Below are positions 52,977 through 64,000 of a stretch of 64,000 nt of DNA, in pieces. Within the stretch, counting starts at the first letter, position 1, and each line of letters starts with the position of its first letter. Location: assembly GCA_963831235.1 (NCBI GenBank), contig CAWHPS010000035.1, positions 231,512 through 295,511 on the forward strand, in the 5' to 3' direction. A program made the translations under genes and the position numbers. Under the pieces are notes generated by a model. That model saw only the letters and a list, made by a program, of their open reading frames with translations, was not told the DNA's origin and did no database searches. The DNA comes from CAWHPS01 sp963831235. GTDB taxonomy: Bacteria; Fibrobacterota; OXYB2-FULL-49-7; JAEUSG01.

Positions 52977-53608
52977 TCACTCTGGCATCTTGGCAATTAT
53001 GAGGAACCGCCCGCGAGACCTTGTCGCCTATTTTGACTTTGAGTTCAGCATTAGCGAAAAATATTCGTCCTGACCCGAATTTTATAAGGCCTATGCGATC
53101 ACCCCTCTTGTATGTTTTCGCCTTCCATGCGCCTTCCGAAATCCGTCTTGCAATAAGGCCGGCTATTTGTTTTACCAGTATTTTGTATTTGCCGCAATTG
53201 ACCCCGATATGGGTCTGCTAGTTTTTAAGTGACGCCTTTTCATCCCAGGCTGCAAGGAATTCTCCCTTGTAATATTTGACCATCTCGGCTTTTCCATCAG
53301 CAGGCATACGATTTATATGACATCGATACTGATAGGAAATTCAAAACCTGCGTGCCCGGCCTTCCATGTATTTGTTTTCCTCTTCTGCTATTTCAATGAC
53401 TTTGCCGTCAGCCCGGGGATCGATAAGCCCTGGCTCTTGTGGAATCACCCTTCCGGATCACGGAAGAAATAGGCCCAAACATTGAAAGGAACGCGGATAT
53501 AAAAAAGGGGTCTAGGAAGAAATTGGATTTAGCGGAATAATAAAGCAAAAGCATTCCAAGTGTTACAAAAAGTGTTATAAATATTATTGATAAGCCTTCT
53601 TTTGCCAT
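52977..53608 (-). pseudogene. Degraded psd copy
   Basis: Mirror of psd. The N-terminal 40 residues read correctly from 53,608, then indels near 53,460 shift the frame. A stop replaces a Glu codon at about 53,220. The cleavage-site region near 53,070 is altered. Not expected to be functional. Confidence 0.9.
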
Positions 53609-53683
53609 GAAGTTTCCTTTTAAAGAGTATTAAATATTGTATATGAAGGTGTAGAGTATCAAGCGAAAAGGAGGGGATCCTAC

Positions 53684-53877
53684 ATTCAAGTTTGAAGTGC
53701 CACAACTGCTCTTTTTCTAGGTAATAAGGCGTTATCTCAATTAATGGCTATCAATTTCCTGTTCTTGAACAACCGCCGCCTGAACTCTTTGTCGGTCCAC
53801 CGTTGGTTGTTCAAGTCTCATTGTTGCCAATAACAAATCCCACCTATTGCCCACTTTGTTGCACTTCTAAATTGAAT
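53684..53877. mobile_element. Mirror copy of the MITE-like element
   Basis: Both imperfect terminal repeats are preserved (53,684-53,703 and 53,858-53,877), and the inner 11-bp hairpin is also present (53,767-53,820). Because it is in the duplicated arm it is not independent evidence for transposition. Confidence 0.45.
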
Positions 53878-54545
53878 CCAGGTTTGATTACTTATACCGC
53901 AGTCGGATTTGTGCGGCATTTTTTGAGAAATCAATCAGTCTGAATGAGCTGGCCGATTTTTTTGCGGCCTCCGATACCGGAAACATCAGGCAATCGCTGA
54001 TGCTTCATGGTCTTGGCACGGAGGATGTGGGAAGAGGCTGTGAATGTTGCAAACCAGGATTTTGCCGCCAATGAATTTCCAAATGGAAGCTATTCCCAAC
54101 CTGGAACTTCAATTCCTTATGAACGCATGGCTGTTGCCTATGCGGTTATTCGGGCAGGGGTGTGCCATTCATTTATTATGGAGATGAAATCGGTTTGGCA
54201 GGGAGAAAATCGGCCTGACAATGCAAAACTCATGACATTCAATTCGCTCTCAAGTGCCCAGAGAAACCTTAACAATAAGATATGTGTTCTGGCTGCCATA
54301 AGGCGGAACAATCCTGTGCTGACCTTTTTGGCCGTCGTTCCACCATTTCATTCGGTGTTAACACCTGGATATTTTCGTTATTACCGGCAGCAGCCCAGGC
54401 GATTCCATAATAGTGGCCCTGAACCGTGGCGGTACAGAATGAAACAATTTCGTCCTCTGGTACTTATACAAATTTGTCAACCGGTGGCATTATAAACGGA
54501 GGGGGCCTTTCACTGGCAGCAAGAAGCTATCTCATTTTAAGATAA
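53871..54545 (+). pseudogene. Degraded copy of the amylase fragment
   Basis: Mirror of 49,740-50,414. Recognisable stretches are VNVANQDFAANEFPNG and NNKICVLAAIRRNNPVL, but the FIYYGDEIGL segment is frameshifted and the C-terminus leaves frame near 54,330. The last codons and stop (54,543-54,545) match the left arm. Confidence 0.88.
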
Positions 54546-54886
54546 GAGTGTGGTGAAGACATTTATTAAAATGCACAACGAACAACAGTGCCCGGCTGTG
54601 AATAAGCTATCTCCTGAATTGTGGATATAGAGACTGGAAAGTGTATCAAAGTCGATACCCACATTCATATTTTTCCATACACAATCGGCTAGCTCGAATA
54701 TTTTACTAGGTTTAATGTTTCAATTATAAGCTATTTACCAATCAGATAATTCAATAAAATAGCAAATACAACTTACATTATTTACCACGTATTAATAGAT
54801 ATATATCAACATAAATTATCATATATTTAATGTTTATATTGATATTTAATCATATATAAATTATTTTATTTCAAGAGGAGTATCCG
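54546..54886. other. Mirror of the 49.4-49.7 kb intergenic region
   Basis: No gene. The AT-rich half-sites seen upstream of the left-arm DUF4143 gene recur, with the sequence TCATATAT changed to TCAACATA at about 54,800. Confidence 0.6.
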
Positions 54887-56163
54887 ATGAAGCGCCTTGC
54901 ATATCAATCACTTAAGCTTTTTGAGTGATTATCACGTAAACCATTACTTGTTCGAGGTCCCCAGACAGGTTGGAAAGACTTATCAATTCATGAATTCAAA
55001 AAGAATATCGACATTTATCTTAACTTTGAGGAAACGCCGCCTTTCAACACTTTTTAATGGCAAAATTGTCGCTCCAGCAAAAATTATTGAATCAATCTCA
55101 GCATATCAGGGAAAAATTATAAAGCCTGAATCAACACTGCTTTTCTTTGATGAAATCCAGGCCTATCCACGCGCACTTACCAGTCTTAAATATTTCTGTG
55201 AACAGATGCCATAAGCATCTGGCTCTCTCCTTGGAGTAAGTATTGGTAAAACTTCAAGTTTTCCGGTGGGCAAGGTTAATTTTCTTACCATGTATCCTTT
55301 AAACTTTATTGATTCTTAATGGCGTTTAATGAAGATATGCTTATTAATAATCTGCAGGAAAAAGAAGCATGGCTTCCTGTTTCTGAAATGCTTCATGAAA
55401 AACTTTCCACCCCTTAAACTATATCTTCCTCTGGGTGGAATGCCGGAAGTAATTCAGAATTTTATAAGAATTAAAGGGCATTTCAGAGGCGCGTAAAATT
55501 CAAAAAGAGATTTTAAAATCTTATGAAAGGGATTTCTCAAAATATTCCACTCCCACACAAGCGATACTTGCATATCCGGAGTTCTGGAAATCCATGCCAT
55601 GACCATCTTGCAGCACATTTAAAAAGAAATTCAAATAGGTGATGTTGGAAAAGGCGGCAGAGCAGAGCCAGTTTTGGTCCGCCGTGAAATGGCTACACGA
55701 CCGCGGGGCTTATTTATGTTTCCCGTGAATGTTCCGGTAAAGTTGGGATTTACCATTGGGAGGTTACGAAGAACAGGATTGTTTAGAGGTCCTATGCATT
55801 CCATTGCAACTGCTGGCGCAATGGTTGACGTTCTTCACGGCGATTGTAACCGGAGATAGGCTTTTTTGCAAATACAGTAATCTGAGAAGTTTTGTACGGT
55901 TCAAAAAAATTGCGAGAAAAATGAAGGCAGTCTTCATTATTGGACAAGTGAAAATATAGCTGAAGTTGATTTCCTGCTGGTTCATGAAATCGTATCCTGC
56001 CACTGGAGGTAAAAAGCGGCTTAAATCGAAATATTAAAAGTCTTAGGGTATTTCGAAAAAAAATAGCGCTTCACGGTTATATCGCACCTTTCACCGACAA
56101 ATTTCGAAGCCCACAATGAGTTTTCCCCCTCTATGCAATAGGACTCTTTCGGAATTAAACTGA
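54887..56163 (+). pseudogene. Degraded DUF4143 ATPase copy
   Basis: Mirror of 48,097-49,401 and the most damaged gene of the arm. Walker A is changed (GARQVGKT reads as VPRQVGKT after a frame shift), and there are stops soon after the start and near 55,214 and 55,317. Only short pieces such as the ESTLLFFDEIQ region can be read. Confidence 0.9.
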
Positions 56164-56173
56164 CAGAGGCTAT

Positions 56174-57279
56174 TTAAAGCCCAATTGGCTTGCCTGTTTT
56201 TCGCTGATTCATATACAGCATCTACTATCTTCATAAGTGATAAAGCCTGATCCGGCGTATTTAGCGGCTTTTCCAGGCCTTCTATGGTACGCAAAATTCA
56301 GGTTTGAGCCTGATTCTTCCCATGCTTTCGTCCTTTCTGTAGACTAAAGTCTGGTCCTGTTTACGGAACAACCGTTTTCCTGGATGTATAATTCACGTGA
56401 ATTTACCCCTCGGCGGTGTTACGTGTCCATCCCTCCAAAAAGCCTGCGTATAGTCCACCCACCTTTCCCTTCAAAGGTCACAGACACCTCTTCTCTCTTG
56501 TTCATCTCGGCCCAAGAGTTGCGGATAAAAAGCACCTGCCCCGTTGCAAACCGCACAAACCATGACAGGATGATTCAACATCAGTTACACCATTATCCAC
56601 ATACCGGGATACTCCACGGGCCCTTCGAATTCCTTGTTGCGGATGAAATCATCAAATGTCTGTGCAAGAACATATTCCGGCTTTGATAGCCCATAAAGTA
56701 AAGGGCAAGGTTCGGGTCGATGTGCAAAAGATCTATGAGCGTCACCCACCTGAAAGTTTTTTATTTGTAAACCAACCTCCGATCTAGGGGATACCCGCAC
56801 GCCCCTTATCCAGACTGCCTGTGCGGACTAATCCTGCCTGTATCACCGTTCTTAATATGGTCGTGCTGGCATAAGATTCCGGGTCTGGCTCGGTTGTTGA
56901 AGTTGAAAAGAAGCACTTTATTTTTAGCTTCTGCCGCGTTTTTCATTTCAAGAACCTCTCCGGCATTGAGTGCCCGGGGCTTTTCACAAAAAACATGCTT
57001 TCCCGCATTCAAGGCAGTAATGGAAAGCGGCTTATGAAATTTATTGGGTGTTATTATGCTTATAGCATCAATTCCACTACCGATTTTATCAAGCATCTCT
57101 TCAATGGATCGATAAAAACCCGGGATTGCATATTTTTCAGCGGCTGCTTTTGCGGTCTTGATATTAGCATCAACAATACAGGCGATCTCAGCGTTTTGCT
57201 TCACGAAAACCCTTTACATGATATTCAGCCATGAAACCGGCGGCCTACAATAGCTATTTGCAATTTTTTTCTGAGCCAT
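56174..57279 (-). pseudogene. Degraded Gfo/Idh/MocA copy
   Basis: Mirror of 46,992-48,086. The best open piece (56,806-57,204) keeps EKPRALNAGE in place of EKPPALNAGE. The Rossmann start is broken by an inserted G near 57,241, and the C-terminal half has several frame changes near 56,300-56,800. Confidence 0.9.
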
Positions 57280-57508
57280 TATGTTTTCTCCTTGAAAATA
57301 AACTTATTTGTTACGCAACATTAAGAAGATAGACCTTAAATAATGCCCAATTCAAGAAAAATGATGGACCCTGTGGGTCAATTTCAAATCTGTTTTAAGA
57401 AATTACTATGAAACCGTTTATTCATTCATATTAATTATTTCTACTGCCGGACAACCCGTAAAAAATTATCTTATTGGAAAGTCAACTAAAGTAGTCCAAG
57501 GACAAATT

Positions 57509-59460
57509 ATGAAAATAATATCTTTACTATTTTTATCAACACTCTTTATTGCTCCCATTACAATCCATGCTGATGTATCATTCTATTTTTGCAAAACAAA
57601 CAAGATGGGGTTATATTATAAACCAACCGCCATCTTTAAACCCTTTAAGGAAATAGAATTATGGCAGCCTTTACTGGCAATCGATTCCTTTACAGGATGG
57701 AGAAAAGTCCTGGTTTCCTCCAATACTATCGGATGGATGAAAGTCGAAAGTATGATGGCCGAAAAAGAATTCAACAGATATACTTCACCTTCTCAAAGTG
57801 CCAGACAACAAATGGATATATTGCAAAAAGCCGCTAATAAATTCAAGGAAAAAACAATTTCTTCCGCTAAGTTCGCATATTGCATAAAAACAGATATGTC
57901 TATCCTTAAAAAACCGGATGCAAAATCCCAGGTTGTTGCAATAGGGAAATTCGGTAATTTCTTTGAAGTTAAAAATGAACTGGACGGCTGGACGAAGTCA
58001 TGCTTGAAAATGGACAAAATGGATTTATCCTTGATGAAAATCTTGGAGACAAAAAGAAAGTGGATGATTTCCTAAGTTCAAGAATGAAAAATGATATTAT
58101 CAAGGTGACAGCCGTTAAAATAATACGCCCCACAAAGAAACGGGTAATTGTTCACACAGGCCCGTCTCATGATGCAACAGCCATCGGATATCTGCTTAAA
58201 AGCGATACCGTGCTGGTTGCGGACGAGTGCGGAGGTTTTGACAGGATATTTTTCCTTAATACAAGCGGATGGATATCTTCCGCATTTTTGAAAAAAGATT
58301 ATGATCTCTCGAAAAGCCGGATAGGTGAAGAACTCAGGTTTTCTGATTTCAATTCCAATTCAACTGGCGATTACAAACACCTTAATGAAAAACAATCCGA
58401 AGGGGTTTCTTTTAAGGATAGCAGTGATAAAATTCTTTATGTAAAAATGCAGATGCTGGACAATCGCAAACGCTCATTGGAGACAAGAAAAATAAAGCTC
58501 CGCAAGGAAAAAGAGGAACAGGAAGCAGTTTTGAAAAAAGAAATAACAAGCAATCTGGATACGCAAAAAAAAGGTTTGATACCGAGATTAGCGACCTTGC
58601 TTTAAGGATTGAAATCAACAATAAGAATCTTGCTAATGGAGATCCGGAACAGAAAGATTCAATTAACAAAGAGATAACGGGCCTTCGCGATGAATTGGAA
58701 AAATGGGAGTTGAATCAGGAAAAACAGCTTGAAGCGGTACGGTTGGAAAAAATCAATGAAATTAAAAAAAGACAGGACAGCCTGGATATTCAAAAAATCT
58801 CGGCTTCACGTTTGAAAAAAAGACTCAAAGGCATAAATGACGATAAATCAGCTTCTGCGGACAGTCTGCGTAAAATGATTGAGAATGAAGAGAAGAAACT
58901 TAAAGTCGCGGGTCTTGATATGGACCGGTTGAGAAAGAATATTCAGGAAAATCTCTCACAGGCCAGGAAGATGTTTGATTTCGAGAAAAAACAGAAAGAG
59001 CAGGAAATCCTTGATAAAGAAAAACTGATTGAAAAAGAAAACCGCGCAAAGATGGATGAAATAAAAAATAAGATTAAAGCCGATAGTGTAATGCTTTCAA
59101 ACCTCAAGATTGCTCTTCAGGATTCCCAGCGCATTTTTGTAGAGGAAAGGCAAAAAAACTTTGACAAGGAATTTTCATTAAAAGCTTTGGAGCTTAAAGA
59201 AAAGTTGGATGAAACCATGGGCCACCTTGAAAAAGAACAACAAGACGTCCTTGAGCAGCAGAGACAATTGGAAAATGGGTCAACGTCAAAAAAAAGATGA
59301 AACCGATATCATAAGACAAAAACAGGCACTTCAAGAGGAATGGAAGAAGCTTGAAAAGGAAAAAGCAAAGTTTGCAATGGAAAGAAAAAAGTTTGAGGAC
59401 GAACGAAGATTGTTTGAAACCGATAAAAAAAACATAAATGCAAGGCAAAAAGACAGATAA
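57509..59460 (+). pseudogene. Copy of the SH3/coiled-coil gene with three frame breaks
   Basis: Mirror of 44,810-46,762 and the best preserved long stretch of the arm. Frame breaks result from loss of one G in a GGG run near 57,991, loss of one A in a poly-A run near 58,566, and a one-base change in length near 59,280. Between breaks the protein sequence is nearly identical to the left copy. Confidence 0.92.
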
Positions 59461-59546
59461 AGCTTATTCAATTAACTTCAAGAAACTTTTTACTTCATTA
59501 ACTTCATATTGGGAAAAGTTTTTTTGTACCAAGAGTTGAAAATCAA

Positions 59547-60787
59547 TCATTCCCCAAATACCTTAATCACACCGAATTCACCGTCATAACCAGGCAATGC
59601 CGACACCTTTCCACTACGCATACGTTCAATGGCATGCGCCAGGGTTTCAGAGCCTTTTTGCCTGACCAAATCGATTGGCATGTCAAGCAGTATGGAAAGT
59701 TCCGGGCCCATGTTTTTGACAAGACGCCAATACTCATTCACGACCTTCTTGCTTGCAGCACCTGTTTTCATGATTTCACCTAAGATGCCTGTAAGCGAAA
59801 CCATGCTTTGAAAGCCCGGCGCTCCATTGGGTTCGAATCCCGCTTTCCTCTCCGCAAGTTCCATAACACGATACAAAACGCAAGCATTACCTCCTTGCCA
59901 CATTTTGGACGTTTGCCTTTTAACCTGCGTGTTTCGTGTCAGGATGCGGCCGGACTCCCACAATCTCTGTCCCAGTCAACGTGATACTTGCCCTCTCCAT
60001 AAAAAGTCCATCTGCCCTGAAGCTCCTCCTACCTTTTCTTCATCGAAGCATCCATTATTGAACTGAACCCAAGTTCGCAGTCGAACACATTTGCTTCGCA
60101 ACCGATTTTTGATGCTGAATAGACCATATGATCTCTGACAGTGAATATATGTCAAGCGAAGGAGACCATCCCGATTCATCGCAGATCTAATGAAGAGTCC
60201 TGTTTCAAGGGCGAGAATATTCGGAGGGCAAGGTTCCCTGGAGCGCTCTTCGATGAGCATCAAAACCTATTTCGACCCAAGACAAGCACGTGGGATGTAT
60301 GCCGGATCATGACAGCCTGGTCTGAAACATCAAGCATGATTTCGAGCAAATCACCGGAGTTGAGACCAAGTATGGGCCTCCATCTGATCTGATGTTGCCG
60401 ATTTTGTGAGAGTTGTTTGTTGAATTTTTCAGCAGTATCAACATCAGGCATTATAACAAGATTGTGGATCTTTCGTGCTTCCATCTTATCTTATCGATGC
60501 TGCTTTATTTCTCCAGTGATCATGAGGCGAACCTCGGTATCGCAGGATTCCAGGATTTTCCATTCCAGATATAGTCTGGTTTCTCTTTCTTCAATTTATG
60601 TAATTTCATCACCATCCGGAACCAGATTTTCCTTAATTTGTTTAAACCATCAGATGGGTAAAATGCCCTGTGCCAATCAAGGATACTCCTTTTACTTTGC
60701 CCCAACTGGAAAGGACATCAAAGGTAATATCTTTTGCTGTTCCCGTGAAAATGAGGAATGAATATGAAAATCAGCAATAAACTTCAT
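59547..60787 (-). pseudogene. Degraded EndoQ-like copy
   Basis: Mirror of 43,476-44,723. The C-terminal 110 residues read well (59,547-59,870), but the zinc-finger region near 59,890-59,960 and the PHP motifs near 60,500-60,787 are frameshifted or altered. Non-functional as written. Confidence 0.9.
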
Positions 60788-60811
60788 TTTTAATCCCACT
60801 CAAAAATATTT

Positions 60812-61610
60812 TTAATGGATTATCTTTTTTCTAATAAGAGCAATCAATGCAAGTATGGCCGCAGGAGTTGCAATTAAAAGATATCCTATTGATAGAAGTC
60901 TTTTGATGTAAATATCCCTAAATATCAATTTCATATTAAACACCACACTCTTACGTAGTTGGCAAGTTAAAATTTCAAAACACAATGCAGACACCCTTAC
61001 CAAAATTTTCAACAGGAAAAAATGTACCGCTTAAGAGCATCATGGGTGTGATAAGAAGGAATACTGGGTAGTTGAACATTTCAATATTGGTAAGTATCCC
61101 GGTAAAAATCATGCCAAGTGACGCAAAAAACAACCCGCCCATAAAAGATGCCCCAAGAACAATGCCGATTCCTTTCCGATGAATAGGCGCAAAAAACTGA
61201 AGAATAAGGATGATTATCATGCTTGCGGAAAGGGCTTTTGTCGCACCCCATAGAATTTCCCCGGTTACAACATCTTCAAGCGACAAAGGAGTTGCAGTAA
61301 GTGCTTCATAAGTTCTCTGATATTCTATTTTTACAAATGCGCCATAGGAGCATTCGAAAAAAGCATAATTCATTACAGCAATCCCGACAATGGCTGGTGC
61401 AAGGTATAATTTGTAGGGAAATTCAACACCGCTATACATAAGACTGCCCATCATCCCGCCCAAGCCCAGGCCAAAAGCAAGGTAATAAAAGACCGGTTCC
61501 AGAAGTGGTGGTATGACGCTTACAAACCATGTCCTGACAAAAACCCTGGCGTTTCTTCGCCATACATAAAGAAGCCTGAATGAAATATTCTTCACTGCAT
61601 TAGTTATCAT
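60812..61610 (-). pseudogene. ABC-2 permease copy, C-terminus scrambled
   Basis: Mirror of 42,659-43,450. From 61,610 to about 61,010 the protein matches the left copy with one change (His to Arg in the PIHWKG loop). The region 60,905-61,000 is garbled, removing the LPLTHVVRLIR segment. Confidence 0.9.
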
Positions 61611-62522
61611 GAAAGGCCCTGTCCCGTAAGTTTAAGATACACATCCTCAAGATTGGTTTTACGAACAGAGAATTCCTTAAGCCCCCGTTTAACTGCCATT
61701 TCGCCAAGGGTCTCATTTAAACAGGATCTGCAATATACATAAGACCTTGATCCGTGATCAAAAGAGTCAAGCCCGGGTTCAAGATTCTTTTTCCAGGATA
61801 ACCATAAAGGATCGTCACCATCTGTTTCCAAAAGATCTGTGCCCATTAGATCCCTGATGAGCTTATGAGGTTCATCATCAGCGACCTTTTCACCCTGGTT
61901 CATGACAACAACTTTATCACAAAGACGTTCCGCCTCCTCCATATAATGCGTAGTAAGAAGTATTGTAATCCCTTTTCTTTTAAGCTCCTTGACCTTTTCC
62001 CAAACTATGCGCCGCGACTGAGGATCAAGACCTGTTGTGGGCTCATCCATAACAAGCAGGCCTGGATTGTTCGATAAGGGCCCTTGCAATCAAAAGCCGA
62101 CGCGACATACCACCGGACAGTTCGTTCATCATGCATTTACATTTGTCCGACAATCCCCAGAAATCAAGCTGCTCATTTATCCGGACATCACATACGGATT
62201 TTTCAATTCCAAAATACATTCCATAAGTTTCAAGGTTCACCTGGACGTTAAAATCAGGATAAGATTGGCTGTCTGCGGTACGATTCCCATTATTGCTTTT
62301 ATTTCCCTGTTATGCGAAGAGACCTCATCCGAATACCTTCATTGATCCGGATGGATAAGGATATTGTGCAGTGAGCATTCGTACTGTTGTTGTCTTTCCA
62401 GCACCGTTCGGCCCAAGGAGACCGACGCATGTGCCTTTTTCCCCTCTAAAGGAGAGGTTTTTGACTACCTGAAGGTCGCCATAATTTTTATTGACTGCTG
62501 ATAGTTCAATAGCGTTTTCCAT
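61607..62522 (-). pseudogene. ABC-2 ATPase copy with frame breaks
   Basis: Mirror of 41,745-42,662. The C-terminal 150 codons are identical in protein. Frame breaks occur near 62,075 and 62,255-62,335. The N-terminal 65 codons (62,522 to about 62,412) differ mainly at third positions, with Val to Ala, Ile to Val and Thr to Arg changes; they belong to the strain-like tract. Confidence 0.9.
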
Positions 62523-62618
62523 AGCATGTTAAAATAATTAAGATTGGGGATGAAATAATAGAGAGGTATCAGAAATAATGATCATCATGGATTGCAAGGC
62601 AACATTTGCCGATATTTT

Positions 62619-62740
62619 TGCCGGCCACCGGAGCCGGCACTGTGTTGTTTTGGGTGTTTTGGTTAAAGATGCACCCGTCCCTGGGGTGCATCAAAATCAA
62701 AGACGAAAAACCAGAACAGTCGGCGGCGTCCCTGCCGCCG
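62619..62740. ncRNA. Diverged mirror copy of the multi-hairpin element
   Basis: All three hairpins are kept. TGCCGGC/GCCGGCA is at 62,619-62,639; GATGCACCC/GGGTGCATC at 62,668-62,692; CGGCGGC/GCCGCCG at 62,721-62,740 with loop GTCCCT. Relative to the left copy, the second pair of hairpin 2 changed from G-C to A-T on both sides (62,669 and 62,691), a compensatory change. The long-range helix is reduced to about 5 bp. Confidence 0.6.
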
Positions 62741-62902
62741 AACAAACTAAGAATGAATTTGCTTATTGAACAGGTTGGAGTTCATTTATTCTTTGTTCTA
62801 AATTTAAACCGCAAATGTTACCAAGCATCCATCATCATGATAACAGCTGATTACTCTTGAACTTAATTGCGTGTAATATGTTAATTATAGCCGAGGAGTC
62901 AC

Positions 62903-64000
62903 GTGAAATTCATCCTTATAGCCTCTGACAACAATGAAGCCTGCGAAACTATCCGTTCTTCTCTGAGTACGGATTTCACAGTACACATAATACAGGATAA
63001 AAACGCCTGCCAGCACCAATTCATCCAGCAACGTTATGATTTTCTTTTTATAGACGTTCTTTTTCTTCCGGAGATACATATCAAAGCATTCAGCATTTTA
63101 AAAAGCGCTCCAACTATTCTTAAACCTTAACCCAGCTGTCCAGATAGTTGTTTTAGGTTCACGGGAAAGGATTAAGGATGCAGTAAACGCGGTCAAAGCC
63201 GGGGCTATGAACTATCTTACGTACCCTATAGAAACGGATGAGGTACGCTACATTGTTGAGACAACTTATGAATACAGCATCATGCAGTCCGAACTTGATT
63301 ATCTCCGTGATAAATTCCTTGAAGAGGATTCATCCGAAACATTCCAGTCAAACAGCCCGTTAATGCGTCAGGTCCTTGAAAAAGTACAGTCAGTATCTCC
63401 TGCCAAAACAACCGTCCTCCTTACCGGCGAGACAGGAACAGGAAAGAGCGTTCTCGGAAAACTTATTCACCGCCTGTCGAACAGAAACGAGAATAAATTC
63501 ATAAGCGTGCATTGCGGAGCGCTCCCGTAAATCCCTATTGAAAGCGAACTCTACGGCCATGAAAAGGGTGCGTTTACAGGCGCTATAAGAAAACGCCTTG
63601 GAAAAGTTGAGATCGCCCATGGAGGCACGATATTCCTTGATGAAATCGGCACAATAACTCCTGCTTCTCAGATCAAACTGCTTCAAATACTACAGGAAAG
63701 GAGTTTTTCAACGAGTGGGCGGCGAGGAAACCATAAAGTGCGATGCACGGATAATAGCCACCAACACTGACCTTAAAGGTATGAGCGAAACCGGTGCTTT
63801 TCGACGGGCATTGTATTACCGTCTTTCCGTTTTCCCAATCGAAATCCCGCCACTACGACAGCGCATTGATGACATCCCCATGTTTGTTGATACTTTTCTT
63901 AAGCGGCTCAATAAATTCTACTTGAAAAACATTCAGGGAGCTGATGATGCAGTGCTGAAGGCATTTGCAAAATATGCATGGCCGGGCAACATACGGGAAC
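62903..64000 (+). pseudogene. Diverged, frameshifted copy of the sigma-54 activator (partial)
   Basis: Mirror of 40,259-41,360, cut by the window end. Up to about 63,457 it differs from the left copy by many synonymous changes and only a few replacements (for example Asn to His near residue 38 and Ala to Gly after GETGTGKSVL). Single-base losses near 63,077 and 63,106 break the receiver frame. After 63,457 the DNA is nearly identical to the left copy but with a stop at 63,528 and an extra base near 63,705. Confidence 0.9.

Larger units (their letters stand above)
52158..64000 (-). repeat. Right arm of giant inverted repeat, degraded
   Basis: The arm is collinear with 52,134 down to 40,259 with a net loss of 33 bases. 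Differences are scattered one- or two-base indels, often in homopolymers (for example 9 T at about 45,697 become 8 A at about 58,566), plus short clusters of wrong bases. Coding and non-coding parts are hit alike, except for a tract at 62,412-63,457 with mainly synonymous changes. Confidence 0.95.

Noticed and set aside
52158..64000. Second functional copies of psd, pssA, ABC-2 exporter, EndoQ and others
   Set aside because: All are broken by small indels in a collinear mirror arm; they are reported as degraded copies, not genes.

Overview
ORGANISM. The window looks like chromosomal DNA of an uncultured, AT-rich, Gram-negative bacterium, most likely from Fibrobacterota or a close FCB-group relative. 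Evidence: three paralogous TIGR02147-family genes (a family expanded in Fibrobacter), many lipoproteins with Ig/carboxypeptidase-regulatory modules, a secreted protein with a type IX secretion (T9SS) sorting tail, and an Mla/MCE lipid-transport operon that implies an outer membrane. I see no rRNA, tRNA, CRISPR array, phage module or intact transposase. The taxonomic call is inference from family content.

LAYOUT. 1-3.7 kb (minus): a TIGR02147 regulator followed by three lipoproteins. 3.9-12.7 kb (plus): a secreted FN3/transglutaminase-like protein, a small related exported protein, a CHASE2 adenylate cyclase, a HEAT-STAS protein, then an MCE/Mla-type lipid transporter (MlaD, PqiC-like lipoprotein, MlaE, MlaF). 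13.2-14.0 kb: an orphan gene. 14.1-19.7 kb (minus): a compact five-gene alternative Hsp70 operon (TPR giant, J-domain protein without HPD, GrpE, DnaK-like, zinc-ribbon protein). 20.0-24.4 kb (plus): a second TIGR02147-lipoprotein (LRR) cassette and a T9SS cargo protein. 24.5-27.1 kb (minus): an accessory patch with a HigBA-type pair, a Phd/ParE-type pair and an AAA/DUF4143 ATPase, two of them with clear operator palindromes. 27.2-33.5 kb (minus): two lipoproteins sharing an N-terminal module but ending in LRRs or a beta-propeller (the propeller gene is frameshifted), then a third TIGR02147-lipoprotein cassette. 33.7-41.4 kb (minus): membrane glycosyltransferase-like protein, SpoIID-like protein, peptide deformylase, YajC, MsbA-like exporter, small exported protein and a sigma-54 activator with an odd receiver domain. 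41.4-52.15 kb: a multi-hairpin element, an ABC-2 exporter, an EndoQ-like PHP nuclease, an SH3/coiled-coil protein, a Gfo/Idh/MocA oxidoreductase, a second DUF4143 ATPase, a truncated alpha-amylase abutting a MITE-like element, and psd-pssA for phosphatidylethanolamine synthesis.

THE MIRROR. From 52,158 to the end, the window is the reverse complement of 52,134 back to about 40,259. The two arms are separated by 23 nt and collinear throughout. Left-arm genes are open; nearly every right-arm gene is broken by small indels and substitution clusters. This resembles an unpolished long-read fold-back or an assembly chimera more than a real duplication. One tract (about 62,412-63,457) behaves differently: it differs from its partner mostly at synonymous sites, like DNA from a related strain, and it carries a compensatory base-pair change in the multi-hairpin element. 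Right-arm genes should not be counted as extra copies until the junction is verified.

BIOLOGY. The best candidates for undescribed systems are (i) the repeated TIGR02147 regulator plus lipoprotein cassette, two of which have a palindrome 18-19 bp upstream of a predicted -35 box; (ii) the TPR/J/GrpE/Hsp70/zinc-ribbon operon; (iii) the hexaloop multi-hairpin element at 41.5 kb.
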